From assembly GCA_028023455.1 (NCBI GenBank), contig JAQFVV010012400.1:15493490-15557489 (forward strand): a DNA stretch of 64,000 bases. The letters run 5' to 3'. How positions within the stretch are numbered: the stretch's first letter is position 1; each line of letters starts with the position of its first letter. Shown here one piece after another: positions 63,559 to 64,000 of the stretch. Both the position numbers and the translations under genes were made by a program. The DNA is from Epiperipatus broadwayi. Its lineage: Eukaryota; Onychophora; Udeonychophora; Euonychophora; Peripatidae. The notes beneath the pieces are model-generated. The model was not told the DNA's origin, searched no databases, and saw only the letters and a list, made by a program, of their open reading frames with translations.

Positions 63559-64000
63559 CAGTGTTCTTCAAAACCCTTGGTCCATGACCCGGTGCCGGGC
63601 TGCAGAACTTTTCTGCAGGTCCTCGTTCTAGACAGGCAGTAAAAAGTTTATAACAGTAAATAATAAGAGTTTAAACTTTTAATTAATATAGCCAATTTTT
63701 ATTTATTTTTTCATCTCATTTTTACCCAATTAAAAACAGAATGAAAACAAAATCTAATCAATCATTCATAAATTAATTTGTTTTTCTAGTTATCACAGAT
63801 GTTTATGGGGGGGGGGGTAGAATTAAATTTTTTATTACTTTTCTAAAAAAATTTTAAAAAAAGTTTTTTATTATATAAACTCCATATATATAAAACTTTA
63901 TCTTATATATTTAACATTGTTGTTTTGATCAGTTATAACAATTATGCTTATCTTTAAGAAAATTTACCTATAGACTTCTGCCGGTCTGCAAAATCTTATC
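63559..64000 (+). mobile_element. hAT-like DNA transposon terminus, incomplete
   Basis: CAGTGTTCTTCAAA at 63559 followed by GGTCCATGACCCGGTGCCGG is the typical left end of widespread non-autonomous hAT elements. GCCGGTCTGCAAAA close to the window end (63981-63994) looks like the approach to the right end, which lies outside. The expected 8-bp target duplication cannot be checked here. Confidence 0.6.

Noticed and set aside
1-64000. CRISPR array, phage, plasmid or bacterial operon
   Set aside because: Repeat lengths, spliced-type signals and retroelements all point to animal nuclear DNA; no array with unique spacers is present.

Overview
This is a very AT-rich window of animal nuclear DNA. 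By eye roughly three quarters is A+T, with many homopolymer runs and very few CpG outside mobile elements. I see no operons, no bacterial gene arrangement and no convincing intact host protein-coding gene. The content is almost entirely mobile-element sequence: RTE-type LINEs with (TGATGA)n 3' tails, Gypsy-type LTR elements, hammerhead-ribozyme repeats of the kind linked to Penelope-like retroelements, fold-back elements and one hAT-like terminus. This points to an invertebrate with a large, repeat-rich genome, but I cannot name the species.

Layout. 1-1393: 3' part of a decayed RTE LINE (+). 4436-5010 and 5117-5868: two LINE pieces head to head, the second with an open 236-codon reading frame. 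8585-20025: a complete LTR retroelement with unusually long LTRs (3000 and 2987 bp) and a 4-bp target duplication (ACAT). Its 5.4-kb interior holds only a broken gag and no pol. The gag is split by about 2.5 kb of foreign DNA carrying a 162/197-bp satellite array and a candidate spliced exon on the opposite strand. 20030-36586: gene-poor DNA with at least four fold-back (palindromic) elements and several hammerhead motifs. 36587-43738: three LINE copies on the minus strand (one nearly full length, 39322-42290). Within this stretch, at 37620-38640, lies a CpG-retaining block that may be a host promoter or first exon. 44300-47930: a decayed Gypsy element with recognisable gag, protease, reverse transcriptase, RNase H and integrase. 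53360-56351: a solo LTR of the same family as the 8585-20025 element, with its own 4-bp target duplication (ATAT). 56356-64000: AT-rich DNA with a well-formed hammerhead element (59678-59912), an (ATT)n microsatellite, another fold-back and a hAT-like left end running off the window.

How the parts relate. The long-LTR element has gag but no pol, so it would need enzymes from an autonomous relative. The decayed Gypsy copy at 44.3-47.9 kb shares the gag motif GEN-x3-HLESL and is a candidate for that type of partner, though this copy is dead. The hammerhead elements at 21.8 and 59.8 kb share sequence and a foldable ribozyme core; the fold-backs at 24.1, 28.3 and 31.5 kb carry other hammerhead-like cores. 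Together they are the most interesting signal here.
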